From positions 346,501 to 410,500 of the forward strand of contig NZ_CP162490.1 of the NCBI RefSeq assembly GCF_041245805.1: a stretch of DNA of 64,000 nt, given 5' to 3'. Shown here one piece after another: positions 50,610 through 59,837 of the stretch (the stretch's first letter is position 1; every line of letters begins with the position of its first letter). The DNA comes from Xanthomonas sp. DAR 34887. Lineage in GTDB: Bacteria > Pseudomonadota > Gammaproteobacteria > Xanthomonadales > Xanthomonadaceae. A program made the position numbers and the translations under genes. The notes beneath the pieces are model-generated. The model was not told where the DNA came from and searched no databases. It saw only the letters and a program-made list of their open reading frames with translations.

Positions 50610-51454
50610 ACGTCGATCGTCATGATCTTCTTGCAGAGGCGATAGCCCAGATATTCCATGATCAGGCAGATGGTGATCACCACCCATCCGTGCCAGCTGT
50701 GGAACATGGGCTGCATGGTTTCGCTGTACATCAGGCTCAGATAGCCGATCAGGAAGACCGGCAGCATCGCCATGACGATGCCCTGCAACCGGCCTTGCGC
50801 GGTCAGCGACTTGACCTTCTTTTCCATGGTCAGGCGCCGGCGCAGCGTTTCGGCCAGCGTCGCCAGGGTTTCGGCCAGGTTGCCGCCGACCTCGCGCGAG
50901 ATGTTCACCGCCGACACGAACAGCTCGGCGTCGGTGATCGGCACCCGCTTGCTGAAGTTTTCCATCGCCTCTTCGGCGCGGATGCCCATGTGCTGCTCAC
51001 GCAGCACCAGCGCCAGTTCCTGCGCCAGCGGCGGCTGGCCGTCGTGCACCAGCACTTCCATCGCCGGCGCGAAGCCCACGCCGGCACGCAGGCTGCTGGA
51101 CAGCATCTGCAACGCATCCGGGAGCTGCTCCTGGATCCTCTCCAGCCGCCGCCGGCGCAGATACGCATAGATCTTGCGGGGCGCGAAGATCAGGAAGATG
51201 CCGATCAGCACCGCGATGACCAGGCTGCCGGTCAGCATCCAGATGAGCAGCGGGATGATCACCATCACCACGGCGCTGACCATGTAGACCTGCGCGGGGT
51301 CCATGAACAGGAACATGTCCGCCAGGTTCATGCGCGCCTGGTCCATGAAGCTCTCGCGGTAGCGCTTCATGAACCGCTCGCCGGAACGCGCAACCAGCAG
51401 AACGCCCATCAAGGCGCCGCCGAACACCAGCAAGGCGATCAACCACAGGGCCAT
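50606..51454 (-). CDS. tadB: Tad pilus assembly protein TadB (type II secretion F family)
   Basis: Platform protein of 282 residues, paralogue of TadC. N-terminal helix (about 1-20), a pair of helices (63-90) and a T2SSF domain (about 115-245; LRAGVGFAPAMEVLVHD, SAVNISREVGGNLAETLATLAETLRRR in pieces), then two C-terminal helices. ATG at 51454 shares a base with the tadA stop (TGATG). Confidence 0.9.
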   Translation of the reverse strand: MALWLIALLVFGGALMGVLLVARSGERFMKRYRESFMDQARMNLADMFLFMDPAQVYMVSAVVMVIIPLLIWMLTGSLVIAVLIGIFLIFAPRKIYAYLRRRRLERIQEQLPDALQMLSSSLRAGVGFAPAMEVLVHDGQPPLAQELALVLREQHMGIRAEEAMENFSKRVPITDAELFVSAVNISREVGGNLAETLATLAETLRRRLTMEKKVKSLTAQGRLQGIVMAMLPVFLIGYLSLMYSETMQPMFHSWHGWVVITICLIMEYLGYRLCKKIMTIDV

Positions 51455-53178
51455 CAGCGCGTACTTCCCTGGTTGCGGAAAATATCCAGATTCACCGGCA
51501 CGCCGCGTTCGGCCAGCTCCTCGTAGAATTCGGGCACCGCGCCGGTCGCCACGAAATTGCCGGCGACCTTGCCGTCCGGTCCGTGGTAGGTGGTCGGCTT
51601 GAACAGGAACAGGTCCTGCATCTGGATGGTGCCGCTTTCGATGCCGGTGATTTCGGTGATGTGGCTGACCTTGCGCGACCCGCAGGGATAGCGGCGCTGA
51701 TGCACGATGAGGTTGACCGCCGAGGCGATCTGCTCGCGCACGACCGTCATCGGCAGCTCCATGCCGGCCATCATCACCATCACTTCCAGACGCGACAGCG
51801 TTTCGCGCGGATTGTTGGCGTGCGCCGTGGTCAACGACCCTTCATGGCCGGTGTTCATGGCCTGCAGCATGTCCAGGCTCTCGCCTCCGCGACACTCGCC
51901 GACCACGATCCGGTCGGGGCGCATGCGCAACGCGTTCTTGACCAGGTCGCGGATGGTGATCTGGCCCTTGCCTTCCATGTTCGCGGGGCGGGCCTCCAAT
52001 GCGACCAGGTTCGGCTGCACGAGCTTCAGTTCGGCCGCGTCCTCGATGGTGACGACGCGGTCGCCATCGGGAATGAAGTTCGACAGGATGTTCAACAGCG
52101 TGGTCTTGCCCGAGCCGGTACCGCCGGACACCACGATGTTGCGGCGCTCGCGCACGGCCATGATCAGGAAGTCCAGCATCGGCTGGTTCAAGGAGCCGTA
52201 TTTCAACAAGTCTTCGCCCATCAAGCGGCGCGTGGCGAATTTGCGGATGCTGATGCTCGGCCCGCGCAGGGCCACCGGCGGGATCACCGCGTTCACACGC
52301 GAGCCGTCCTTCAGGCGCGCATCGACGAGCGGCGAGCTTTCGTCGATGCGCCGGCCCAACGGGGTGACGATGCGTTCGATCGCCGCCAGGCAGGCGCGTT
52401 CGTTGGAGAACACCACCTCCGACTTCTGGATGCGCCCGGCCCGCTCGATGAAGATATCGTCGTGGGCATTGACCATGATTTCGGTGACGGTCGGATCCTC
52501 GATCAGATCTTCCAGCGGCCCCAGACCGATGGCTTCGTCCAGCACCTGTTTGGCCAGGCGGCGCGGATTGATGTCAGAGGGCAGGTCGGCGAACTCGCGC
52601 GCGAGGATGTCGTCGATCAGATTGATGGTGCTGTCGCGAAGCGCGCTGTCGTCCATGCTGCGCACGTCCATCCGGCGCAGGTCCATTTGCCGGACCAGCG
52701 CCATGTGCAGCTTGGTGCGCCAGGTGGCGATATCCGGCGGTGGCGGGCCGGCCAGCACCAAGTCGGTGGACGCCGGCGCGGCCGCCTGGGCTGCGGACGC
52801 CGCGTCGGCCGACGTCGTTGCAGGTTCGGCTACACGCGCGGCGATGCCATCGTTGGCTGCCGGGGTGTGCTTGGCGATCCGCGCATCGTCGCCACTGACC
52901 TTGAGCACGTAGTGTCCGATGCGGATCTCGTCCTTGCCGTCGATCGGACCCTGCTTGGCCAGGACGACCTTGCCGTTGAGCGTGATCGGCTCGCGCCCGC
53001 CCAAGGGCAGGATGAAGACACCCTCGTCTTCGCGCAGCAGCGTGGCATGCTTGCCGGCGATATTCCAGCCCTGGAGCATTACCAGGTTCGCGTCGGCGCG
53101 CCCGATGCCGCACTCCCGATGCATGCATTTGACCTGGCGAGTATCGCGGCCCGGCGTATTGATCAGCACTGTGAACAT
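51454..53178 (-). CDS. tadA: FHA domain-CpaF/TadA fusion ATPase
   Basis: Tad secretion ATPase of 574 residues with an unusual N-terminal FHA domain (about 1-95; CGIGRADANLV, GWNIAGKHATLL), a Pro/Ala/Ser linker (about 105-145) and the CpaF ATPase (about 160-560). Walker A is SGGTGSGKTTLL, Walker B/Asp box is VVTIEDAAELKL, and MRPDRIVVGECRGGE is the arginine/His box region. Standard TadA/CpaF proteins do not carry an FHA domain; the phospho-Thr reader may recruit a phosphorylated partner. Start at 53178 (GGAAGG 7 bases upstream), not the GTG at 53196. Confidence 0.9.
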   Translation of the reverse strand: MFTVLINTPGRDTRQVKCMHRECGIGRADANLVMLQGWNIAGKHATLLREDEGVFILPLGGREPITLNGKVVLAKQGPIDGKDEIRIGHYVLKVSGDDARIAKHTPAANDGIAARVAEPATTSADAASAAQAAAPASTDLVLAGPPPPDIATWRTKLHMALVRQMDLRRMDVRSMDDSALRDSTINLIDDILAREFADLPSDINPRRLAKQVLDEAIGLGPLEDLIEDPTVTEIMVNAHDDIFIERAGRIQKSEVVFSNERACLAAIERIVTPLGRRIDESSPLVDARLKDGSRVNAVIPPVALRGPSISIRKFATRRLMGEDLLKYGSLNQPMLDFLIMAVRERRNIVVSGGTGSGKTTLLNILSNFIPDGDRVVTIEDAAELKLVQPNLVALEARPANMEGKGQITIRDLVKNALRMRPDRIVVGECRGGESLDMLQAMNTGHEGSLTTAHANNPRETLSRLEVMVMMAGMELPMTVVREQIASAVNLIVHQRRYPCGSRKVSHITEITGIESGTIQMQDLFLFKPTTYHGPDGKVAGNFVATGAVPEFYEELAERGVPVNLDIFRNQGSTR

Positions 53179-53209
53179 GACGATGACCTTCCGCACTACG
53201 TGGGGTGGA

Positions 53210-54784
53210 TTACTTGATCAACTTTTCCTGCCTGGGGCTGATCTCGTCCTGCAGGCCCTTTTCCATCGCGTCGCCGCGCTGCAGGTCCTGCAGATTCTCC
53301 GGCGAGGTCGGACTGACGATGCGCGGGGTCACGAAGATCACCAGTTCGGTCTTGTTGCCGCGAAACCCGTCGGAGCGGAACAGCTTGCCCAGGATCGGGA
53401 TGTCGCCGAGGATCGGCAGCTTGTCCACGGCTTTGGAGGCCTCGCGGTCGAGCAGGCCGGAGATGACGATGGTCTGGCCGGCGTTGACGTTGATTTCGGT
53501 CTCGGCACGCCGCGTCAGGAAGCCCGGCACGCCCTGCACCGACACCGAAGGATCGATCCTGCTGACCTCCGCCATGATCGAGGTGTTCACCTGATTGGAA
53601 GAGTTGACCGTCGGGTTGATGTTGAGGCGGATGCCGTATTCCTTGTATTCGATCTGGGTCTGCCCTAGCACCGACGGCACCACGATCGGCACTTCGCCGC
53701 CGACCAGGAACGAGGCGCTGCTGCCGCTCTTGGCGCTGAGTTTCGGCTGGGCCAGCACCCACGCCTTGCCACGGCTCATCAGCAGGTTGATCTGCGAGCC
53801 GATGGTGGTGGCGATGCCGAAGTAGCCCTGCGGTCCGGGCAGCTTGGTGGGCAATGTGTCCTTGACGTCCTGAAACGTCTGGTTGTTCTCGGGAAGCACG
53901 CGGAAGTAGCCGTTGCTGGTGACATCGCGGATCAATCCGCCGATCGGACCGTCGATCGTGGTGTCCCAACGGATACCCAGGTCTTCCACCGCGTTCTTGT
54001 TGAACTCCATGATGGAAACGTCCATCTGGATCATCGGCCGCATGCCGACCGGATCGGCGCCGGCAAAGTTCAGGACCTGCGGATAGAGCTTCTGCAATGC
54101 CTGGATCTTTGCGGTGGTGGCCGCATCGATGTCGTTGCCCGAGATGACGACATTGGAGCCGATCGCCCGCACGGTGACCCCAGGCGTATTGCCCAGCAGC
54201 TCGCGCACGGTCTCGGCCACGCCTTCCGACTTGCCGCCCGTCACCGTCACGCTGACGTCGCGCTGGCTGCCGTCCGCCATCCACAGATGCACATTGGTGT
54301 CGCCGGGTTTGGTGCCGATCATGACCAGTTCGGACTTGCCGACCGAGAACACGCTGAGCACTTCGCCATCGCCGACCGCGATGCGGCGCAGGGCGCCGTG
54401 CACGCGGCGAACCACGGCCTCGCCCGCATAGACGGTTTGGGCAGGCTGCAACGGCGGCGCCACGGACGGCTTCTTGTCGCCAGCCAGGGCGACGCCGCCC
54501 GAGGCTGTACCCGCTCCCAGTTCCTGGATCTGCGATTCGGCCGCACGCTTGAGCTGGTCGACCTGGCGACCTTGCGCGATCAACCGCGCCTGTTCGGCCG
54601 CCGCCTCGTCCGACGGTGCGCCGGCGGCGGGTGCCGCTGCAGGATGCGCGGTCTTTGCCGTGGCTGGTGTGGCGGCCTGCTGGGCCGACGCATTGAGGCC
54701 TCCAATTCCCGCCAACAGGAGGCCGGCCAGCCACGCCGCCGATCTACCTGCCTTGTTTCCGCTACGTCCTGTTGCTTGCCTCAT
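53210..54784 (-). CDS. cpaC: Tad outer-membrane secretin (CpaC/RcpA)
   Basis: Secretin of 524 residues. Signal peptide (about 1-36), Ala/Pro-rich linker, the pilus-specific N-domain/BON-like part (GDGEVLSVFSVGKSELVMIG, VTVTGGKSEGVAETVRELL) and the C-terminal secretin domain (about 265-505; VGGEVPIVVPSVLGQTQIEYKEYGIRL in pieces, and KTELVIFVTPRIV). The ATG at 54784 lies 2 bases after the cpaB stop. It forms the channel for the Flp pilus. Confidence 0.92.
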   Translation of the reverse strand: MRQATGRSGNKAGRSAAWLAGLLLAGIGGLNASAQQAATPATAKTAHPAAAPAAGAPSDEAAAEQARLIAQGRQVDQLKRAAESQIQELGAGTASGGVALAGDKKPSVAPPLQPAQTVYAGEAVVRRVHGALRRIAVGDGEVLSVFSVGKSELVMIGTKPGDTNVHLWMADGSQRDVSVTVTGGKSEGVAETVRELLGNTPGVTVRAIGSNVVISGNDIDAATTAKIQALQKLYPQVLNFAGADPVGMRPMIQMDVSIMEFNKNAVEDLGIRWDTTIDGPIGGLIRDVTSNGYFRVLPENNQTFQDVKDTLPTKLPGPQGYFGIATTIGSQINLLMSRGKAWVLAQPKLSAKSGSSASFLVGGEVPIVVPSVLGQTQIEYKEYGIRLNINPTVNSSNQVNTSIMAEVSRIDPSVSVQGVPGFLTRRAETEINVNAGQTIVISGLLDREASKAVDKLPILGDIPILGKLFRSDGFRGNKTELVIFVTPRIVSPTSPENLQDLQRGDAMEKGLQDEISPRQEKLIK

Positions 54785-54786
54785 GC

Positions 54787-55620
54787 TCAACCCTTTCCGC
54801 CAATGATGAACTCAACGCGGCTGCTTCCGGTGCCGGTGCTTTCCGGATCGCCCGATCCCAGCGATCGCAGTAATTGACTCTCGCTCATGCCTGTCGCCGC
54901 GCCGGGCGAGGTGTCCTGAAGTTCGCGCAGCAGTACACGCACTGCGCCCACCTTCGAGGCCATGGCCAACTGCTTGGCCTGGTACTGGTCCAGTTCCAGG
55001 GTGACGCTGGAGAATCCGGCCGATTCGTTCGACTCCTCTCCCTCCTTCGGCGTCGGCACATCGCCGATCCGGCTGCCGGCGGCCAGGACCTTGATCTTCT
55101 GCAGCAGCGGAAATACCTGGGCGCCGCTGCCCGAACCGGGGGCGCCGCTGGTGGAGGCATCCTTCACGAAGAAGATGTCGATGAGGTCGCCCGGGGCGAT
55201 CATGCCGGAGATCGAGTTGTTCTCGTCCACGCTCATCGTGTAGGCGACCTTGCCCTTGGGAATCAGCCGGGAGAACTGTTCGTACAAGGGCACCAGCGCG
55301 CTGGCGCTCAGCGGTGCGCCGCCACGGGCCGGAGCGCGCAGCATGCGGCCTTCGTACTGGCCGTGGTTTTCCGGCGTGACCGCATCGGCAGGCGCGAATT
55401 CGGCAGGAATCGGCCGCGATGCCAGATCGCTGCCCTGCAGGATCGCGCCCTGCGGCAGGTCATTCACCGGCACGGCCACCTCGACCATGGGCCGCGTGTC
55501 CTGGGTGCGCTCGGCGACGGTGTTGCGGATGTAGCTCACTGCGATGAAGGCGGCGAAAGCCGCCATCACCACGGCGATCAGGATGAACAGGACGTTCTTG
55601 CTGAGTTTTGGTTTCTGCAT
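54787..55620 (-). CDS. cpaB: Flp pilus assembly protein CpaB/RcpC
   Basis: Periplasmic secretin-stabilising protein of 277 residues with an N-terminal membrane anchor (about 9-31), an SAF domain (about 45-110; VEVAVPVNDLPQGAILQGSDLASRPIP in pieces) and the RcpC domain (SGMIAPGDLIDIFFVKD, VTLELDQYQAKQLAMASKVGAVRVLLR). It is followed directly by the secretin gene. Confidence 0.92.
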   Translation of the reverse strand: MQKPKLSKNVLFILIAVVMAAFAAFIAVSYIRNTVAERTQDTRPMVEVAVPVNDLPQGAILQGSDLASRPIPAEFAPADAVTPENHGQYEGRMLRAPARGGAPLSASALVPLYEQFSRLIPKGKVAYTMSVDENNSISGMIAPGDLIDIFFVKDASTSGAPGSGSGAQVFPLLQKIKVLAAGSRIGDVPTPKEGEESNESAGFSSVTLELDQYQAKQLAMASKVGAVRVLLRELQDTSPGAATGMSESQLLRSLGSGDPESTGTGSSRVEFIIGGKG

Positions 55621-55662
55621 GAAGAGTTGCCGTCGAGGCAGGCCGTGGCGAGGGAATGGAGG

Positions 55663-55857
55663 TCAACCCACCAGGATGTCGGACGCCGAGATGGCGTAGA
55701 CAAAGGCGGCATAGAGGTCTTTCAGGGCGGTGACCACGTCGGTGATCACGTTCGGGTTGGCGATCAACACGATCACCAGCGCCATCACCACCACGGTGTA
55801 TTCGATCGTGGATTGACCGCGTTGGGTGCGCTTGCGGGGCATGGCGGCGCGGATCAT
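55663..55857 (-). CDS. Second Flp-like pilin/pseudopilin
   Basis: Protein of 64 residues. The N-terminal TQRGQSTIEYTVVVMALVIVLI matches the Flp motif (Gly cleavage site, Glu +5, Tyr +6). The C-terminal part is short (DLYAAFVYAISASDILVG). The ATG at 55857 overlaps the preceding stop (ATGA); an internal ATG at 55842 is possible. It is much shorter than the head-of-operon pilin and probably a minor subunit. Confidence 0.75.
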   Translation of the reverse strand: MIRAAMPRKRTQRGQSTIEYTVVVMALVIVLIANPNVITDVVTALKDLYAAFVYAISASDILVG

Positions 55858-56546
55858 TCGACCACCGCCACGACCACGGTGCCGGTCTTGCCGCGGCTGG
55901 ACGTCACCGTCACGCGGTCTTCCTGGCGGATGAAGCGGCCGACGCAATGCGGACTGGTCGCCGCGCAGGCCGACGAGGAGCCATCCCGCACGTAGCCTTG
56001 CGCTGCGAAGTAGCGGGTGTAGTACTGCTGATTCTGCAGCGGCGTATAGCGGTTGAGCATGCTCAAGGTCCTGACATGGCGCGGCGTGTCCATGTAGACG
56101 ATGTCTTCGGCGACCTGCGTATCCGGCAGCCGTCCGAAGCCCTTGCCGACGCCGTCCGCCGGCAGGTCTTTCTTCGGCAGCTGCATGACGCCGATCTGGC
56201 CGCGCGTGCTGGTGGCGTCTCCGCTCAATTCGACAGTGACGTAATAGCCGCCTGCTTCCATGTGGCCGAGCACGGTCTTGTTGCCCATGGGAGTGGCCAC
56301 GACCCCCTTGCCCCATTCCTGTCGATAGAACTGTTCCACCTGACGCGGCGGTGCGGCCACGGTGAAACGGCTGGCGCGCATCGAAACGCCGTTGTAGACC
56401 ATGTGCTCGGACACGATCTCGCCGGAGGCCTGATCCGGCACAGGCACATCCGGCCAATCCGCAGCGCGTGCAGGGTGGGCGGCGAGCCCCAACAGGACCG
56501 GGCCCACCATCTGCGCGAGCAGGCGGCTGGAAGGTCGCCCGCTCAT
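55854..56546 (-). CDS. Hypothetical secreted protein of the Tad operon
   Basis: Protein of 230 residues with a signal peptide (about 1-28; GLAAHPARAADW). It has mixed alpha/beta content and a cysteine pair SACAATSPHC near the C-terminus. No family recognised. The ATGA overlap with the neighbouring TadE-like gene on one side and the second Flp-like pilin on the other shows translational coupling, so a role in pilus assembly is likely. Confidence 0.72.
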   Translation of the reverse strand: MSGRPSSRLLAQMVGPVLLGLAAHPARAADWPDVPVPDQASGEIVSEHMVYNGVSMRASRFTVAAPPRQVEQFYRQEWGKGVVATPMGNKTVLGHMEAGGYYVTVELSGDATSTRGQIGVMQLPKKDLPADGVGKGFGRLPDTQVAEDIVYMDTPRHVRTLSMLNRYTPLQNQQYYTRYFAAQGYVRDGSSSACAATSPHCVGRFIRQEDRVTVTSSRGKTGTVVVAVVE

Positions 56547-57364
56547 TGCTTGACCGGGTAATTGGCCAGCTTGTCCGCGGGGACGACATCCGGCTCGATC
56601 GTGCCGATTTCCAGATCGCCGAGCGATCCCACCATCGGCATGATCGGCTCCAGCACCTTCAGGGTGTCGAAGATGCCGTCCAGCCCTTCGAAATACGACA
56701 GCGGCGCCAACGGCTTCACGGTGCTGACCACGCTGCGCGGTCCGCTGCGTGGGCCGGACGCATTCCAGGCATCCGCCAGCAGGGTCTGGTGGCGTTTGTC
56801 GACCAGGTTGAGGCTGTCCAGCGGCTCCAGGAAATGCGCCGGCCGGCCATCGGCGGTCTTCAGGTCGCGGTAGTTCAGCGATACTTCTGCGCTGACGTAG
56901 CCCTTCCGATTGGGCGGGAAGGCATTGTCGAAATAATTTTTCGGCAACAGCGTCGCCGCTTCGTCGACGTAGCCGGGTGAATTGGCGTTGGCGGTCCGCG
57001 TGATCGACAGGTCGTTCTTTTCCAGCAACTTCCTGTTCGAAAACGTATTGAGCATCTGGTCGCCGAACGCACCGCTGCTGTTGCCGGAGGTGGCCGATTT
57101 GATCGGCGCATCGGCATCGGCGAAATTGCGGTCGAGCGCCTTGCTCTGCAATGCGCCCCGGCTGGGCGGCTGGTAGTTGTTGGCTACCGTGGCTTCCCAG
57201 GCGGCATTGCGCGCGGCCTGCATTGCCATCTGCTTGCCGTGCCCGAGCTTGGCCACGACCGGGATCAGCAGAAAGAGCGGGACCAGCACGGCGGCGCAAA
57301 CGGCCAGTTCCACCATGCCTTGCCCGCGCATGCTGCGCGGCGACGCAACGGACATCGTTTTCAT
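56543..57364 (-). CDS. TadE-like pilus assembly protein
   Basis: Protein of 273 residues. The N-terminal MRGQGMVELAVCAAVLVPLFLLIPVVAKL has the prepilin-like Gly/Glu+5 motif and a hydrophobic helix, the TadE/TadF pattern. The rest is a soluble domain (SLNYRDLKTADGRP...). The ATGA overlaps at both ends mark it as an internal operon gene. Confidence 0.78.
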   Translation of the reverse strand: MKTMSVASPRSMRGQGMVELAVCAAVLVPLFLLIPVVAKLGHGKQMAMQAARNAAWEATVANNYQPPSRGALQSKALDRNFADADAPIKSATSGNSSGAFGDQMLNTFSNRKLLEKNDLSITRTANANSPGYVDEAATLLPKNYFDNAFPPNRKGYVSAEVSLNYRDLKTADGRPAHFLEPLDSLNLVDKRHQTLLADAWNASGPRSGPRSVVSTVKPLAPLSYFEGLDGIFDTLKVLEPIMPMVGSLGDLEIGTIEPDVVPADKLANYPVKQ

Positions 57365-58167
57365 CCTGCCTGCTCCTTGCCCGTCACCTCGCCGGCGGGG
57401 TCCTCGGGAAGCAGCCCCTTGCCGAGGCTGAACGACTTGACCTGCAGCAGGCAGCCATTCCCGCCTTGCAGCGGCTTGGCTTCCAGCGGAATGGAATTCA
57501 GGTAGCTGCCCGCGCTGTCCACCGTGCAACCCGCCACGTCGGCCGGCGCCTCGCCGAACCCCCACTTCATGCCGCCGGACCACATGCAGACCTCCTGCTG
57601 ACCGTTTTGCCAGCGTGTGCACGGCTGGCCCTTGATCTGGCCCTCGCCCATGAGCTTCCAGCCGGTGCCCTGTACGTCCTGGCGTTCCTGGGAACGTGCG
57701 CCGCTGTCGATCGCCTGGTACATGCCGGTCGCGTCTTCGATCGCGTCGTGGTCCTCGTGTTGCTCAAGCTTGGCGAGGCAGGCGCTTCGCCCGTCTTCGC
57801 CATCGGCGCCAAGCGTCCAGCTGACCTGATGCGCGAACTGGCGCCGCGCGTCGATCATGATCTCGACTTCGCCGGTCCCCAGCTTGGCTTCTTCCTGCGG
57901 CGATAGCGCGCGCATCGGCATGCCGGAGCCGCTGCAGGCGTCCATCTTGGCGTGATAGTTCTTGCGCTCCATGTTCTCGCCGCCCAGGCGCGATTCCCAG
58001 GCCAGAACGACATGCAGCGCGGGCAGTGACTTGGCGCCGTCGTCGGATGCCGAGGCGTCCGTCAGGCCGCCTTCGGCTGCATCGCGCGAATGGCAGCCGC
58101 CGGTGAAGGCAAGCAACGCAACGCAGCCTGCGGCCAGGACGCGGAATCTTTGTTCGAACAACATCAT
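57361..58167 (-). CDS. Hypothetical lipoprotein of the Tad operon
   Basis: Lipoprotein of 268 residues. A signal with lipobox FTGGC (cysteine near residue 25) is followed by a cysteine-containing soluble domain (MDACSGSGMPM, ACLAKLEQHEDHDAIED, GQPCTRWQNGQQEVCMWSGGMKWGF in pieces, GGNGCLL). Six cysteines in the mature part suggest disulfides. No family recognised. The ATG at 58167 overlaps the TadG-like stop. Confidence 0.72.
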   Translation of the reverse strand: MMLFEQRFRVLAAGCVALLAFTGGCHSRDAAEGGLTDASASDDGAKSLPALHVVLAWESRLGGENMERKNYHAKMDACSGSGMPMRALSPQEEAKLGTGEVEIMIDARRQFAHQVSWTLGADGEDGRSACLAKLEQHEDHDAIEDATGMYQAIDSGARSQERQDVQGTGWKLMGEGQIKGQPCTRWQNGQQEVCMWSGGMKWGFGEAPADVAGCTVDSAGSYLNSIPLEAKPLQGGNGCLLQVKSFSLGKGLLPEDPAGEVTGKEQAG

Positions 58168-59678
58168 GGAGCGGCCACCAAAAGAGTGCGATCCGCCACT
58201 GGCGTCTGCACCAGGCGGGCCTGCCAATACGGACTGAACAAACTGCCCTTTTCGAATTTCCCGTCGCCTTTGCCCCAGACCGAACGCCGGAAGGCGGCCA
58301 GTTCATAAGGGCGGTTGAAATAGACCTGCGCGCTGGCCATCGCGCGCAACTGGTTTCCGCGCGCCTCGTCCTTCAGTTCCATGCGGCCACGCCCGATCTT
58401 CAGCGTGGAACTGGTGCGCGCCTTTTCGATCTTGGTACCCACCTCGACCGTGTAGATCGGCCCGGCATTGGCGCCTTCGGGGGTCTGCGAATAGGTGCTC
58501 TTGACATCGTGATACTGCGGGCTGATGCCATAGCGGTAGCCGTTGAAGAAGGCCTTGTCGCGCTTGAAGTCCTCCCTGACGGCTGGATCGGCTTCGATGA
58601 ACCGGCCGGCGATGTCGCTGCGCTTGGTGCCGTTGTAGGCCTTGTAGGTCCGGTTGTCGTACGGCGATTTCCATCCACGCCCGTTATTCATCCCGCCGAA
58701 GAAATTCGGCTTGCGGCCATCGACGGCCTGGGTGCCGCCCCAGCCGAGCGGAATCTTGACGTCGTCGAGCGGCCAGGGAAGCGGCAGCTTGAACTGAAAT
58801 GCATCCACGGCCGACCAGCGATCGTATTCGACCATGTCCGTGCCGCCGTTGTTGTTGAACACCCCGAAGGCCGTGCCGTCGCGGGCTCGCGTAAAGGTGT
58901 CGCGCGATGCCATGACCACGTTGCGGTAGCGCTCGCCGCCGGGATTGGTGCTGGTCAGGCCTTTACGCTGGCCGGGGCTGTAGCGTTCCAGCTGGTTGCC
59001 CGCCGAGACCACGTTCTTGGCCAGCACGCCCTTGCCGACCAGGGTCAGCTCCGCATCCGGTGCGTTGTCCTTGACCACCTTGTTGGCGAGGAGGAAGACG
59101 TTGGCTTCCGAAGCGAGCGTGCCGACCGCCGCGTCCGCCGCGAGCGCATACGGGTGATCCAGCACCTGGTCCAGTACGCGGATTTCGCCGTTCGCCACTT
59201 CCATGAAGCCTTGCCGGAAGACCTTCAGCGCCTTGTTGATCGCGGTCATGGCGCGGTCGAGTGCGATCAGCACCTCGCCCAGGCCGGGCACCCAGAACAA
59301 CAAGGTTTCGGCGACCTTGGTGAATTCCCCGAAATGCACGGAGGTGGAGTGCACCATGGTCAGCCACGAATTCAGACTGACCGTTTGCGCGATCGCCACT
59401 TCGTTGGCGACGCGTCCGCGGTTCAAGTAAGCGGCGAAGTTGCGCGCGCGTGCCTGCTCGACCGCAATGCTGTACGCAGCGGCATCGGCGGCATTGGTGA
59501 TTTCCACCTTCTTGCCGACGACCTGTCCGGTGTTGAAGGTCACCAACAGGCCGACGCACAGCACCATCAAGAATGCCAGCACCATCGGCATCGACTGCCC
59601 CGACATGTCGGAACGGACGCGTCCCAGCCGTGGCGTAACGCCCCTGGTAGACGGATCGGCGGCGGCGATGATCCCCAT
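58164..59678 (-). CDS. TadG-like Flp pilus assembly protein
   Basis: Protein of 504 residues with an N-terminal single membrane helix (about 30-50; MSGQSMPMVLAFLMVLCVGLLVTF), followed by NAADAAAYSIAVEQARARNFAAYL, typical of TadE/TadG-like proteins. A long extracytoplasmic domain follows. The SGQSM keeps the prepilin-like Gly, but the Glu at +5 is replaced by Met. The ATG at 59678 follows GGAAGGA by 6 bases. Confidence 0.8.
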   Translation of the reverse strand: MGIIAAADPSTRGVTPRLGRVRSDMSGQSMPMVLAFLMVLCVGLLVTFNTGQVVGKKVEITNAADAAAYSIAVEQARARNFAAYLNRGRVANEVAIAQTVSLNSWLTMVHSTSVHFGEFTKVAETLLFWVPGLGEVLIALDRAMTAINKALKVFRQGFMEVANGEIRVLDQVLDHPYALAADAAVGTLASEANVFLLANKVVKDNAPDAELTLVGKGVLAKNVVSAGNQLERYSPGQRKGLTSTNPGGERYRNVVMASRDTFTRARDGTAFGVFNNNGGTDMVEYDRWSAVDAFQFKLPLPWPLDDVKIPLGWGGTQAVDGRKPNFFGGMNNGRGWKSPYDNRTYKAYNGTKRSDIAGRFIEADPAVREDFKRDKAFFNGYRYGISPQYHDVKSTYSQTPEGANAGPIYTVEVGTKIEKARTSSTLKIGRGRMELKDEARGNQLRAMASAQVYFNRPYELAAFRRSVWGKGDGKFEKGSLFSPYWQARLVQTPVADRTLLVAAP

Positions 59679-59799
59679 CTGGTGTCCTTCCGGAAAAACG
59701 CCGTGCGAAGAACGCCATGGATGCGTTCAGCTCGGCTGGGTCCATTTAGAGGTGTTTGAAAAAACGCCGAGGCGTGCCCACGGCGGTGACGACGACAGG

Positions 59800-59829
59800 C
59801 CACCATCTGCCCGGCCGGGCAGATGGTGG
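59800..59829 (-). promoter_or_regulatory. Perfect 30-base palindrome between the pilin and TadG-like genes
   Basis: CCACCATCTGCCCGG is followed immediately by its exact inverse, 8 bases after the flp-like stop. There is no T run, so it is not a classical terminator. A stem here could stabilise the upstream pilin message or attenuate read-through, as in other highly expressed pilin genes. Confidence 0.6.
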
Positions 59830-59837
59830 CGAAGGCC

